From positions 62,001-126,000 of the forward strand of contig NZ_JAUFQJ010000014.1 in assembly GCF_030409685.1 (NCBI RefSeq): DNA of 64,000 nt. Direction: 5' to 3'. Below, in pieces: positions 26,805 to 37,994 of this stretch (its first letter is position 1; every line of letters starts with the position of its first letter). The notes under the pieces are model-generated. The model was not told where the DNA came from, did not search any database, and saw only the letters and a program-made list of their open reading frames with translations. Both the position numbers and the translations under genes were made by a program. This stretch comes from Ferruginibacter paludis. GTDB lineage: Bacteria > Bacteroidota > Bacteroidia > Chitinophagales > Chitinophagaceae.

Positions 26805-27266
26805 GATGGTTCAGTATTTAGATTTAGTGTTGGTGGTCAGCTATAATTGTAAAATGCGCAAGCCGTTAGATGATGTATTTATGATTTCATATATGGCTGT
26901 CTTCGGTTTCAAGGTAAATATTTTTAAGACTAACTCCGTCATTTAAGCTTTTTAAATTTGAAACCTGCTTGCATCAGAAGTCGTCTGTACCACCGGCTAA
27001 CCCCTTAAGGAAGTGCCTGGATACTTCTGCTTCACCGGCTGCCCACAAAAAAACCCCTGAAAAATCAAGGGTTAAAAAATTACCGGCGTTCAATCAAAAT
27101 CTTGCTGCGGCTTTTATACTTTATAGGTAGTCGCAAATCTGCTTAATAAGTATTGATAACGTTTACCGTCAATGTATGTAAGGCCTGCTTTTTAAGAAGG
27201 TAACAGCTTCTTAAACTATATTGCTATTTCCATCAGGATCAAAACTAAATCCCCCGGTCGCATTCA
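26805..27266. other. Intergenic region
   Basis: No gene is visible in these 462 bp. They contain the terminator listed at 27045-27076, which ends the giant-protein operon. Confidence 0.5.
27045..27076 (-). terminator. Intrinsic terminator of the giant-protein operon
   Basis: On the reverse strand AACCCTTGA and TCAGGGGTT form a 9-bp stem (one G-U pair) with a TTTT loop, followed by seven T. It lies 190 bp after the lipoprotein stop codon. Confidence 0.7.
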
Positions 27267-27722
27267 TTATTTCTTTACCTGGGTAAGCGCTACTATTTGC
27301 GGATCTTCAGCTGTTCCATAAGTTGCATCTGCCGAAAAAGTGATTACAGGCTCCGACTTGTACATGTAAGCTGTTTTATTGCTGTAATACCTGATGGTAA
27401 TTTTATTTGTCTCATCGGTTAAGCCTTGCACCAGCACAAAGAACAGATTCTGTTTATCCACCTTTACCACTACCCCTACCCCCCGGCATTCATCATTGAT
27501 GAAGGCGGCCAGTTGATCATTTTCCATCGCATTGGCAGCAAGTGCCGAAGGCAAAGCAATTACGGCGGTCATGGTGGCCGGGTACTTGCCGGTATCATCT
27601 GCTTTCCAGTCTGGCATTGGAAAAGTAACAACTTCCTGTACCGGCATATCTGCCGATTTTTTACTGCACCCGAAGTTTGCCAGGACGAGGGAAATCAACA
27701 GCACAACTGATATCCTTTTCAT
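27267..27722 (-). CDS. Lipoprotein sharing a module with the giant surface protein
   Basis: The start at 27722 gives a lipoprotein signal (MKRISVVLLISLVLANFGC); an upstream in-frame ATG at 27797 is less likely. The mature domain (about 125 residues) contains DQLAAFINDECRGVG, QNLFFVLVQG, ITIRYYSNKTAYMY and a final TYGTAEDPQIV. It aligns with two modules near the C-terminus of the 3207-residue protein encoded immediately upstream (DMLGAFVNGKCVGV and DSVIAFVNGELRGK). The stop of the giant gene lies 76 bp before this start, so the two are probably co-transcribed. Function unknown, but surface display is likely. Confidence 0.7.
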   Translation of the reverse strand: MKRISVVLLISLVLANFGCSKKSADMPVQEVVTFPMPDWKADDTGKYPATMTAVIALPSALAANAMENDQLAAFINDECRGVGVVVKVDKQNLFFVLVQGLTDETNKITIRYYSNKTAYMYKSEPVITFSADATYGTAEDPQIVALTQVKK

Positions 27723-27797
27723 GCTACATAGTTTTAAGAAGGTTTGCAGCAGGGCAGTCTGTACGCCACTGCTGCAAACCCGGATCTGTGTTATCAA

Positions 27798-30700
27798 TTA
27801 TTGTTTAACTACTTTATCAATATGCGGCACACCATCAATGATCGTGTGAATAAAGTACACTCCGGCGCTGCTCATCATACCGCCTGCATTTCTTCCGTTC
27901 CAGTTGGTGGTGTAACCAGTGCCTGACACTTTTTGAACTGGTTTTGTCAATATTACTCTTCCTGTTGCATCAACCACCGACAGGCGGATTTCATGAGTCT
28001 CATTCGCAGGTAGTCCGCTTAAATTGATGCTGATGTTGGTAATATTGTTGAACGGATTTGGATACACGGTGACCGCACCTGCCTGTTTAACAAAATGTAA
28101 TTCCAGTGGCCGGTTCAACGTACCCATGATGGTATTGTTGCTGTAATTGACAATGGTACTGGATTGTGCGACAATGTTGCCTCCCCTTTCTATCATAAAC
28201 ACCAACGGCTGTTCGGCTTCGCCCCCTATATTAAAGAAGTAACTGAACTTGTTTATTTCCGGATTAAGAATAGGCTTCGCTTTTCCACGCAACTCACCAT
28301 TTACAAATGCTATAACACTGTCACCCTTTCTGAAATCAAAGTCGGCAGCCACCGTGGCAATGATGGTCATGTTGTTGGCATTGCTGAAGTTGCCCGGTAC
28401 CGGTCTTTGATCAGGATTAGCGATCACACCGCCAGTTATGGGTCTTCCGCCTGAAAGACTTCCGATGATTGACGGATAGAAAAAAGCCGTATCATTTGCC
28501 CGTGTTCTGTATAACATGTACCCTTTACCCGGTTCCAGATAATTCAGGCTTCCGATCCATCCGTTTTGTGCACTGTACATAGCAAACCCTGTCTGCGACT
28601 TAATCACGTCCTGGTCAAGTGCTTTGTACCCGGCCAATGCTTCTTTAATGGTAGCATTCACCTGCGGCAGATAGCTGATGTAATTCCAGCGGGCGCCTTT
28701 CAATGGTATGGCCGTAGTGCTAACGTTTACCGGTATGCCGTTTAATGTGAGTAACTGGGCATTGGTGGCTTTTAATTTAAAGAGCGAAATATTGTCAAGG
28801 CTCTTTAAAGATCCAGTCCAGCCTGTGCTTGTATAATTACTGAATCCGGTCAGGTCGTTCTTAATTAAATCATTGCTGGTCCACAAGCCATTGGCCAAAG
28901 TTGTACTTACCGGAGTATTGACTGGTATGCCCAGGTTAAAGGATACCCAGTTCCAATTTTCGTTGATGACCATATCCTGGTACAACATGCTGCTGCCATC
29001 AAAAATTACAGGCAGGGAAGGTGACCCCATAATGGCATTGCTGGCGAAGTTGACAACAGTAGATGGTGTTGCCCTGAAAGTCTTGCTGGTGCTTGACTGC
29101 CAGATTCTGAACTCCACATTGTTGTTTGCCAGGTCATTGCTGAACATGGTAAGATAAACATACCACAGGTTGTTGGATGCATTATAAGTATTGTTGGCTA
29201 CGCCTACACACTTGCCGTTTACAAACGCACCCAGCATATCACCTTTGCTGATAGAGAAAAGATTATTGAGCCTTATTTTTCCGTACACATTCATGTTGTA
29301 CTGGTAGTCGCTGGGCTTAACAACCCAGTTTGGCTTTTTTCCGTTTACCTGCAGGGTTAATTTCAGCGCTTCTGTTTCGTTGTTGTCATTGCGCATGAAA
29401 ATAATTTCTTCATAGCTGCCAATATTCAATCCGTCATTTACCGTAAACTCAATGGTCAGGTTGCCCTTAGGATCAACAGTTCCGGTCAGCGGATCTGCTT
29501 TCAACCAGGATGGCAGGTTTGACAATGTAAAGTGCTGGGAACTTCCACCACTGTTTACCAGGTGGCTTTCAAAACTCAAGGGCGCATTCACTTCCTTCAC
29601 CAGGTTGATTTCCTTATCACTCCATTTCAGTTGATTCTGATCTATATAAGCTGTCCAGGTAACAGGCGATAAAATCTTGTTACCATTCATGTCGCGTACA
29701 TTCTTTGACTGAAAGGTGATGACGGTTTTATCGATGGATTGTTTTGGCTCCTGCATGTTGATGATGAGTGCATCGTTGTTTACCACAAAATCAAAATTGA
29801 GGTTAGCAACCGGGCCGTGGTCTTTCATTGGGGCCGCCTCATCGCTGGCTACAGCATTCAGCAAAACTGCATCAGGTACAATGGCATTAACGTCTTCCTG
29901 TATTTTTAAATCCTTCGGCGAAAAATACAAACTGGTATTGCCCTGGAACATTTCATAGTTCTCAAACGGGTAGTATGCCATCAGTCCGAACTCATTACCC
30001 ATCAAACGCACATTGTTATTTTTGGATACCAGCGTTTGGTTCATGTAAGTGTTCCATATCCTGAATTCATCAATATACCCTTTAAAATAACGATCAAATT
30101 TTGGCACTGTCGTAGCATCTGCGCTATACCAGGTTCTGACACCGAGATAGGTAACCGCTGCAGCAATTCCACCCAGATTTTTAGCGTCAGAAAACTGGTT
30201 CAGTACACCATCTACCAATAGCTGTGCACTGCCTGAATTACGGTTTACCGCAACTGCCACATGATGCCATTTATTGTCGAGATAATTGCCGGTGGCCTGT
30301 ATTTTAAATCCATTGTTCTGGAATGTGAGCAGGCCGCTTTCAAAACCAAGGTTGAACAGGTTGAGCGAACCACCGAACTCTGTGCCATCACCTTTGCCAT
30401 TACTGGCCAGCGTGCTGTTTGTTTGCGTGGCATCTCCTTTAAACCATAGTTCAATGGTATAATCCATGGCAGCCAGCACCGGTGCAAAGGAAGTGTTCAA
30501 TTTAGCATAGCCGTTACCGTTGAGGCTGATGGCTTTACCGGCAGGTGTGCTCCACAATCCATTCAGTGCCGCGTTGGAACCATGTGCTTTGTCGAATGCA
30601 ACCGAGCCCTTTCCTTCATTCATCGGGTAATACGCCAGCAATGAATTTTCAGCACCTGATAACATGCTTAAACTATTCACCTGCAGTTTGACGGAATTGA

Positions 30701-33700
30701 GTGTGTCATTCCATATCCTGGCTTCATGCATCTTGCCGGCAAAGTAACTGTTCTGCTTGCTGATACTGCGGCCATACTCGATGTGTCCCGTGCCGGTATA
30801 TGGGTTCACAGGTGCAGCATGTATCATCTCAACAAAATTATAAAAGGCGGATACGGTTTTGCTCTTATCATTGTATATCATGGCCACATGCGCCCATTCG
30901 CCAGGTTTATAATCATATGCGGAAGGACTTTTTATGATGGTACTACCGACCGTAACCTGCATTTTATTATCGGCTGTCAATGACAGTTCCAATGACTCAA
31001 TAGCACTACCATGACTGAATAAAGTCTGGTCGGCTTGTTTTGAAGGAAGTATCCACATTTCAGTGGTAATGCTTTTTCCTGTGAAACATTTTTCAAATTC
31101 TGTAGCGAGATAATTTGTGGTGCCATCCAATTTAACACTCACTGCATGATCACCTTTTACGCCATTGCGGATGCCGGTAACCTGGAAATCGCTGTTGGTT
31201 AAAAGACCGGCTGCAATTGTTTCATTAAAGTTCAGCCTGATATCGTCGTTTACACTTAACACGCCATCTGCCGGTTGTGGTGTACCAAACAAACGTGGGT
31301 TGTACGTGTCTTTTATACCGGTGATGAGGTTAGATTCCGTTGTAACAAAACCAGCACCCACTTTACAATAACTAACCGCCTGCACATCATAATTCTGGTC
31401 GTTGAAAGATCCATCGTCCATTACAAAATTGTAAATGATGCCGGATGCGTTGGTGATGAATTGCTTCTCGCCCTGTGCGGCTTTCATTTTAACTGAATCC
31501 GAATAAAACTTCATCGCGGTAATCCAGGTACTCGAAGATGTGGGCTTGTATTGCAATTCTATGTGATCAAACAAACTGTTGGTCACATCAAACTGGTCAA
31601 CGATAATGGGCAGGTAACGCCTTCCCTGCGCATTGACCGGCGACTCGGAATTAAGCACCCATTTATCTTTTGGTGATTTGATATTGATATCTGAACAGGA
31701 AGGAATAAAGTGCGCTGAAACAAGTACGGTATCAGCAATGTTCGACCGGTAGCCGGTAGGATCGTACTGGCAACTGGAGTGCAGCAATATCTGGATGTTG
31801 TTATAATCCATTGCATTCGGCCCTCTTGTTATGGTCAATACTTTAGTGATGCTTTCGCCATATTGTAAATACACCGCACGGCCTGCGCCACCTATCGGGC
31901 TGCCGTCCACAGCAATGGTAGCGCCTTTTATGGAATCATTGTCAACATAACCGATTACAAATGTTGCCGGAAGTTTGGCTTCTGATTCGTTGCGCAATGT
32001 AAGGTTGTAAGTGGCTTTGCGGCTGGAAGGAACATCATTTACAACCGGGTTGTCCACTAATAAAACCGGTACTTCAATGCGCTGTGTAGGTTGATCAATT
32101 AATGTGCCTGGCTGATAATATTTAGAGATAGTGGCCCCGGTATAAGGGCAACCACTTACGCCACCTTTGGTATGAAACACGAGGCTGTTATCGGCTGCCT
32201 TGTTCAGATCGATACTAAAATAATCATCCGTGCCTTCGGAAATAAGATTGAAGCCCAATGTTGAACTTGTTTCTGTACTGCTGCCGACACTGCCGCCCTG
32301 GTCGGTTCCTATCGATTCCGTGTATTTAAATTCCATTCCAATACCATTAATTTTTACAGTGCTGGAATTGCCGCCCTGGTACGCAATGATAAAATTAAAA
32401 GCATTTTCTTTTGTTTCGTTGATGGTGGTAGTGGTGGAATATTCTATCGGGCTTCCTGCGTGGAAAGAATAGTTTTGAATCAGCGAAGACTCCAATTTTG
32501 CTTTCTCGTTATCCGCCATTCTTTTTTCCCAGTTGGATACATACTGGTTCAAAATCATGATGGTATCCGTGCGGTATAGAGAGCCCGCAGGGAACAATAT
32601 CCGGTAGCTTTTTCCATTATCAAACGCATCGGTTTTGGCAGTTGGGCCAAACGCCGTGGTATCATTATTTGATTTACCAAAGTTGGGATCGTCATTAGCA
32701 AGTTTGGAAATGTACACTGCTTTTTGCTTGCTGTCAGCCAGGGACTGGGCATCCGCTAACGAAGTGGTAGCTGGTAACAGGGCAATGTTCCTTATATTGA
32801 TAAGATTCGGAATCAATACCTTTTCAATATGCTGTTGTGGAAAAGCAAATAAGGTTCCGAATGTTTCACCCACATTAATGCCGGCCCTCTGAATAACAAT
32901 GTAGGTGCTGGTAGGCGAAGACTGAAACAATAAAATATCAGAAGCCTTCAGGTTAGTTCTTTTGATGATGGTGATGTTGTTGCTTTGCCCGTAGGTGATG
33001 TTGGTTGAATAACCTATAAATACATCCGCTACCGGGCCAACAAACAACGGATCGTCGCTGGTTTGAAACTTTGTTGTGAGCGTGGTGGATGACTCTTTTG
33101 TACTTGTGTTGGAATAATGTTCTTCATGATGAATGCCAATACTGGCACCGGTAGATGCTACAGCGGAGTTAATGACTCCCACACCAAAGCCGGTAAAGGT
33201 TACCAACTCAGCACCTAGTTTTTGTGTCAGGTCAAGGTCGCCCACCTGGTCAACCTTACCGCTATACGTGGTTGAATTGGTAATGGTAGATCCCTTTTCT
33301 GCATAAGAGAAACTTTTAGAACCTGGAGGATCACGGAGTACCATCAATACTTTATCTGGCCCGGCTGTTACAAAATCAGTACCTGTCAGTTTTCCTCCAA
33401 TTACAAAGCCCTTCAGTTGCGGATCGCCGAACCATGTCCAGTTGATGGTGGTTGCTTCTCCAAAACGAATACTGGTGGAAAAATCTTTTATGCCCTGCGT
33501 TGCCGGGCTTGGGTCGCCTGCGGTAAATTTATATTCCGCCATGCCTTTGTCATCCAGCCTGAAGGTATCCGGTGCCACTGTACCATTGCGGATCCTGTTT
33601 AATACAGATACAAAACCATCGCTGGTAGGTACATTATCCAATACATTTTTGCCGCCAACCTGCTGTATTACCGGCACGCCATTTACCACACTGGCATAAA

Positions 33701-36700
33701 ACGGGTATTGTTCAAAGGCTTTGATGCCAAAAGTGTATTGTTGATTTTGAATGAACACAGGGTTGCCAAAATTATAGATGGCCTTGCCTGTGGCGGTTGT
33801 GTCTACTACAACAACGTTCTCTTTCTGACCCGTAAGCGATACGGATTCATACTCCAGGTTTCCAAAATACGGCAAGCCCTTACCGTCATTATCCTGTTGT
33901 AAAATTTCTACCGAAGGCGTAACGCGTTTGATAAATTTGTAGGATGCGTTATAAGTAAGGCTGTCATAATAGTTATTGGTATCGTAGGTGTTTTGACTGT
34001 TTAATGTTGAATCAGTATAATGGCGGACGGAGCTTTGCACACTGAATTTATCGATAAAGTCCAGCAATACAGGTTTGCCGTTTAATATATCGCCCCACCC
34101 CGTAACATTTACTGTAGCTGCAAGAAATTTAACCGGCATAAGATCGGCCACAAATTCACCGGTTAAAGAATCCGGTGTAATAACAATGCTGTTGGCATTG
34201 TAGGTAACTTTTGTTTTATGAATTTTTGATGAGTCTGTTACATTGGAAGGCAACAGGTGATTGAGTGTAACGTTTTGGCTTGTCGCAGCCGTGTTTAATA
34301 AATACTTATTACCTGTAGGCAATAACAAGGTTATGCTCACCACTTTGCCGAGATTGTTTACCGACACGGAATGACCAAGCGGCAAATCCTGCTGAATAGC
34401 TCCACCTGCAACCCTGCCTATAAAACGAATGGTGGTGGTATCTGTCAAACTAAGCCCGGCAATATTGTCCTGGTAGTTTAAATTAAAGCCATTGCGGTCA
34501 GTAATTTTTCCATCATTGGCGAAACCGTGATTGGCTTTTACCGTTTTTACTTCGTGTGTACCAACTGGCACGAGGATGCTGAACCGCCCATTTTCATCCG
34601 TTTCTAAAATGGTGCCGTTGCTTTGTTGCGCATACTGTCCATCAATTTTAAATTGAACACCAGGCACCGGCACAGTGCTGTTTTTATAATACACAAATCC
34701 GGAAACAGCGAAAGACGACTTGTCTTTAAAATCAACCGTAAATTGGGTGGATGAGGGAGAGATAAGCCTGTTAACAGAAACCGGATCAAACTGGTGTGTA
34801 CCCTTTAATGGCACAATGGTATAAGTTGTACCATTGCCGGTATAGGGAATGCCGGCAATAAAATAATTGCCTGAAAGATCTGTAAATGATTTAAGTGCAA
34901 GCTGGTCGGCGGTTGGTATAATACCCGACCGCGTAACATCAGCTGCGCTCATAATCCCGTTATTTCTGTTGTAAGTTTCTCCATGAAACGACAGGTCGTA
35001 AAACTGGTCTTTGATCGCTTCATCAAATCGCCAGTATGCTGCAAGACCCGTTTCATCGCCGCTAAATAATCGCGTTTGATTTTTAATGGCATCAGCCTGT
35101 GAAATAGCAATGTTGTACACACGCATTTCATCAATGTATCCCTTAAATTGCTGTGCAGTCTGGCCACGGCCTATGTACACTTTCTTGTCGGGAACCGATG
35201 CACTATATGCCGCTGGTATTTTACCAATCACGGTACTGTTCAGCATAATAAACAACGAATCTTTTTTATGAATGCCGGTAACGTGAACAAATGTGTTGGT
35301 TGCGTTGGCATAAGTTCCTGCTGCAATAATGCCTTTGTAAGAAAAGAATAATTTACCCGCAGCATCAAAGCCCAATGCATACTGGTTGTTCCTGTAAAAC
35401 AGCATTTGGTTTACGGGGCTGGCAACATCAGGTTTTATCCATGCTTCAACAGTAAAGGCTGAGTCGGAAAATGGCGCAGTTGTACTGTCCAGTTGCAGGA
35501 AACTATTTGTGGTGCCATTCAGGTAAATGCTTTTACCCAATTGCACCTGGTCGTTGCTTTGCAGGCGTACAGAAACATCCTGAACTGCCTGGCCATTATC
35601 ATAAGTAACACGGCCATAAATATTACCGGTAGGACTTCTGAAGCCAACACCAGCCAATGTTTCTTTTGAGAACACCGTTGTGTTGTTGCACTTTACAGCA
35701 CCTATTACCTGGTAGGTATAATACACACCGGGCGTGCCTTTTGCATCATCCGTCTGGTACTCGCTGTTGGTTGAGCCGGGCACCGTTGCCATTTGTACAA
35801 AATTGGTAGTTCCATAAACAGCACGCTTTATAATAAAGTTATCAAAGCTGCCATTGGTTGACCAACGCAGTTCTGTTCTGTCGGGGAAATAGCCTTTTGA
35901 AACATCCAGTTTTATCAGCGATCCAATTTCGGTTGGCAATATTTCATTGGGAATTTGCACCGGGGCGAAGGCAGTAAAACTGGAGCCAACAGGTGGTAAA
36001 ACCTGCAGGGTATAATTATAACTGTTGCAGGTTGAAATTTGCACATCGCTGTAAGTACCCTTATCAAAATCAGCTTTATTCAATCGGATTTCGCTTTGCG
36101 TTTTTGCTGTGTTGTTGATACGGGTTATCACGAATGCTGCCCCGGGTAACCAGGCTGTCGCCAACGGGTTCCATGTAAGCATGGCTGTTTTGCTATTTTG
36201 TAAAACAGCCGTAGCCGTTAATGGAATGGTGGTGAAAGTAACAGGTGTACTGGCCTGCTTTGCCAGTTCCCAGTTGAAACCCGTATGCGCCCTCGCTACC
36301 CTAAAATACATCTGTGGCGAAAGGTCTTTATCGACTACATAACTAAATGATGATTGGGACGGATCATAATCATAACTCACTTCTCTTGCATCCGTAAAAT
36401 TGGCGTTGTTGGCTACCTGTATTTTAAATTTGTCGTTGATAAAATTGGTGCCGCTTACCGGGTCGATGGTCCATGAAAATGTTACCTTTTGAGCAACTGG
36501 ATCATAGGCAGCTGCCGCGGTTTTTGGAAAGGTAAAAGCAGGTACAGCAACAGCTATTGAGCTATTGTACCATCTTTCGTTATACGCCAGCTGCTGGTAA
36601 TAATAATTTTTTACAACGTTCAATGCGGGGAGTTGGTTGGATCCGCTGGTAGCCACGGCCAGGTAGCCTGTCAGGCGTTTATCTTGTGGCGGGCTGGACT

Positions 36701-37421
36701 CGTTTATAACCATATTGCTGATCCTGTCAATGTCACCGAGGCTTGTTTTGGTATAGCTAAATATAGCTTTCGGTTCAAAAACGCCATTGTTTTGAACCGT
36801 AGCAAAATCAACTGTCGGCGTATTGATTGCCGTAAACTGCGGAATGGCAATGTCCTTTGTATCAGAGCCAATATACCAGTCATGATTGCCGCAACAAATT
36901 TCGCCCCACATTTCAAAATCGATCTTTATGGCTTTGATGTTTTTCATATTGTTATCCAGGTACAAATCAACGTATCGTATTTGCGCATTGTCTACCTGCA
37001 TGATATTAGACAACTGGTTATAAGGTGGGAGAAATGTGGTGTAGGCAACTGTGCTCTGACTATTGCCAAACTGAAAAAAAGGCGTCCAGTTAACGCGATC
37101 AGTAGTAAATGAAAGGGTAGCACTCCGAAGATATGCCATATAGTGGCTGGCCGCCTGCATCCAGTAATCCGGGTGTTGGGCAAACGTTTCAATATGCAGG
37201 GAACCATTTGTTATATTAAAACTCACTTTGAATTGGGAAGCAGCAGAAGCAACCCCTGTTCTCGATTGTGCCCACATAGTTTGGGCTTCTAATGTCACCG
37301 ACGTACAAAAAAAGATGCTTAACAAAAGCATTGTTCTGAGTAGTTTGCCAATACGCTTGTTACATGCTGCATCTCTGTGTTGACGTACTGCCGGTGTGTG
37401 GTTTGTAAATACTAAGCTCAT
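27798..37421 (-). CDS. Giant T9SS-secreted surface protein with LamG domains
   Basis: This 3207-residue protein has an N-terminal signal (MLLLSIFFCTSVTLEAQ around residues 30-46; the ATG at 37421 is the first in frame). Domains in order: fibronectin-III-like segments near 390-600, a LamG/concanavalin-A-like domain near 630-800 (FTVEAWIKPD, KGYIDEMRVYN), a carboxypeptidase-like regulatory stretch, and a long central region without clear homology. LamG domains follow near 2090-2240 (ITTEMWILP, HEARIWND) and 2300-2455 (YTIELWFKGD, IDEFRIWN), then paired modules near 2730 and 3040 (GAFVNGKC, IAFVNGEL). The last 90 residues (VYPNPFNN...GVYFIHTIIDG) are a type-A T9SS sorting domain. Probably an adhesin or matrix-binding surface protein. 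Confidence 0.85.
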   Translation of the reverse strand: MSLVFTNHTPAVRQHRDAACNKRIGKLLRTMLLLSIFFCTSVTLEAQTMWAQSRTGVASAASQFKVSFNITNGSLHIETFAQHPDYWMQAASHYMAYLRSATLSFTTDRVNWTPFFQFGNSQSTVAYTTFLPPYNQLSNIMQVDNAQIRYVDLYLDNNMKNIKAIKIDFEMWGEICCGNHDWYIGSDTKDIAIPQFTAINTPTVDFATVQNNGVFEPKAIFSYTKTSLGDIDRISNMVINESSPPQDKRLTGYLAVATSGSNQLPALNVVKNYYYQQLAYNERWYNSSIAVAVPAFTFPKTAAAAYDPVAQKVTFSWTIDPVSGTNFINDKFKIQVANNANFTDAREVSYDYDPSQSSFSYVVDKDLSPQMYFRVARAHTGFNWELAKQASTPVTFTTIPLTATAVLQNSKTAMLTWNPLATAWLPGAAFVITRINNTAKTQSEIRLNKADFDKGTYSDVQISTCNSYNYTLQVLPPVGSSFTAFAPVQIPNEILPTEIGSLIKLDVSKGYFPDRTELRWSTNGSFDNFIIKRAVYGTTNFVQMATVPGSTNSEYQTDDAKGTPGVYYTYQVIGAVKCNNTTVFSKETLAGVGFRSPTGNIYGRVTYDNGQAVQDVSVRLQSNDQVQLGKSIYLNGTTNSFLQLDSTTAPFSDSAFTVEAWIKPDVASPVNQMLFYRNNQYALGFDAAGKLFFSYKGIIAAGTYANATNTFVHVTGIHKKDSLFIMLNSTVIGKIPAAYSASVPDKKVYIGRGQTAQQFKGYIDEMRVYNIAISQADAIKNQTRLFSGDETGLAAYWRFDEAIKDQFYDLSFHGETYNRNNGIMSAADVTRSGIIPTADQLALKSFTDLSGNYFIAGIPYTGNGTTYTIVPLKGTHQFDPVSVNRLISPSSTQFTVDFKDKSSFAVSGFVYYKNSTVPVPGVQFKIDGQYAQQSNGTILETDENGRFSILVPVGTHEVKTVKANHGFANDGKITDRNGFNLNYQDNIAGLSLTDTTTIRFIGRVAGGAIQQDLPLGHSVSVNNLGKVVSITLLLPTGNKYLLNTAATSQNVTLNHLLPSNVTDSSKIHKTKVTYNANSIVITPDSLTGEFVADLMPVKFLAATVNVTGWGDILNGKPVLLDFIDKFSVQSSVRHYTDSTLNSQNTYDTNNYYDSLTYNASYKFIKRVTPSVEILQQDNDGKGLPYFGNLEYESVSLTGQKENVVVVDTTATGKAIYNFGNPVFIQNQQYTFGIKAFEQYPFYASVVNGVPVIQQVGGKNVLDNVPTSDGFVSVLNRIRNGTVAPDTFRLDDKGMAEYKFTAGDPSPATQGIKDFSTSIRFGEATTINWTWFGDPQLKGFVIGGKLTGTDFVTAGPDKVLMVLRDPPGSKSFSYAEKGSTITNSTTYSGKVDQVGDLDLTQKLGAELVTFTGFGVGVINSAVASTGASIGIHHEEHYSNTSTKESSTTLTTKFQTSDDPLFVGPVADVFIGYSTNITYGQSNNITIIKRTNLKASDILLFQSSPTSTYIVIQRAGINVGETFGTLFAFPQQHIEKVLIPNLINIRNIALLPATTSLADAQSLADSKQKAVYISKLANDDPNFGKSNNDTTAFGPTAKTDAFDNGKSYRILFPAGSLYRTDTIMILNQYVSNWEKRMADNEKAKLESSLIQNYSFHAGSPIEYSTTTTINETKENAFNFIIAYQGGNSSTVKINGIGMEFKYTESIGTDQGGSVGSSTETSSTLGFNLISEGTDDYFSIDLNKAADNSLVFHTKGGVSGCPYTGATISKYYQPGTLIDQPTQRIEVPVLLVDNPVVNDVPSSRKATYNLTLRNESEAKLPATFVIGYVDNDSIKGATIAVDGSPIGGAGRAVYLQYGESITKVLTITRGPNAMDYNNIQILLHSSCQYDPTGYRSNIADTVLVSAHFIPSCSDINIKSPKDKWVLNSESPVNAQGRRYLPIIVDQFDVTNSLFDHIELQYKPTSSSTWITAMKFYSDSVKMKAAQGEKQFITNASGIIYNFVMDDGSFNDQNYDVQAVSYCKVGAGFVTTESNLITGIKDTYNPRLFGTPQPADGVLSVNDDIRLNFNETIAAGLLTNSDFQVTGIRNGVKGDHAVSVKLDGTTNYLATEFEKCFTGKSITTEMWILPSKQADQTLFSHGSAIESLELSLTADNKMQVTVGSTIIKSPSAYDYKPGEWAHVAMIYNDKSKTVSAFYNFVEMIHAAPVNPYTGTGHIEYGRSISKQNSYFAGKMHEARIWNDTLNSVKLQVNSLSMLSGAENSLLAYYPMNEGKGSVAFDKAHGSNAALNGLWSTPAGKAISLNGNGYAKLNTSFAPVLAAMDYTIELWFKGDATQTNSTLASNGKGDGTEFGGSLNLFNLGFESGLLTFQNNGFKIQATGNYLDNKWHHVAVAVNRNSGSAQLLVDGVLNQFSDAKNLGGIAAAVTYLGVRTWYSADATTVPKFDRYFKGYIDEFRIWNTYMNQTLVSKNNNVRLMGNEFGLMAYYPFENYEMFQGNTSLYFSPKDLKIQEDVNAIVPDAVLLNAVASDEAAPMKDHGPVANLNFDFVVNNDALIINMQEPKQSIDKTVITFQSKNVRDMNGNKILSPVTWTAYIDQNQLKWSDKEINLVKEVNAPLSFESHLVNSGGSSQHFTLSNLPSWLKADPLTGTVDPKGNLTIEFTVNDGLNIGSYEEIIFMRNDNNETEALKLTLQVNGKKPNWVVKPSDYQYNMNVYGKIRLNNLFSISKGDMLGAFVNGKCVGVANNTYNASNNLWYVYLTMFSNDLANNNVEFRIWQSSTSKTFRATPSTVVNFASNAIMGSPSLPVIFDGSSMLYQDMVINENWNWVSFNLGIPVNTPVSTTLANGLWTSNDLIKNDLTGFSNYTSTGWTGSLKSLDNISLFKLKATNAQLLTLNGIPVNVSTTAIPLKGARWNYISYLPQVNATIKEALAGYKALDQDVIKSQTGFAMYSAQNGWIGSLNYLEPGKGYMLYRTRANDTAFFYPSIIGSLSGGRPITGGVIANPDQRPVPGNFSNANNMTIIATVAADFDFRKGDSVIAFVNGELRGKAKPILNPEINKFSYFFNIGGEAEQPLVFMIERGGNIVAQSSTIVNYSNNTIMGTLNRPLELHFVKQAGAVTVYPNPFNNITNISINLSGLPANETHEIRLSVVDATGRVILTKPVQKVSGTGYTTNWNGRNAGGMMSSAGVYFIHTIIDGVPHIDKVVKQ

Positions 37422-37994
37422 TGGGGGTGTATTTTGGTTTGATTAAAAGAAAGGGGTATATCTGGCTATGCGTATTCAGGCTATCATATAATAGCCGCTG
37501 GCAAACACTCAGATAATAGACATGGTGACAGTAATTCTTGTTGGAAGCAGACGTAAGTTTCGGAGCTTTCAGTAGGGGCGGTCAGGTATCAACAAAGTGC
37601 TTTACTTTTTTTGCACTTCCTGATATTCATTTCACGTGCAGGTACAGGCGAGTTTTCAGCCTGCATCTTTGGAAATATTCATTCATATCATTGAGTGTAT
37701 ATTGCCTGGTCAATATCTTATTGAAGGAGTTTTATACAATGACTGAATAAAAATACTGTTAGTAGACGAGACAACAACAATAGCAGGGACGAACAGGGCT
37801 TAAAACTGTCCCAAAGCAGGGTGTTATTTATCAGGGGTGATTCAATTAAAACTGCTCACGTGCAGGATGGTTTTAAAAACAAATTATTCGTCCGCTGGTT
37901 AGAATTGTACGGCCGAATTATATGCTATTTTCAAAATCCAGTTTATCCCTTGATTGCATTTACAAAAGATCATACTTGCTTGTAATGCCGGAAA
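37422..37994. other. Intergenic region
   Basis: These 573 bp hold no gene I can support. Short frames here have no family features. The segment presumably contains the promoter of the giant gene (reverse strand). Confidence 0.45.
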
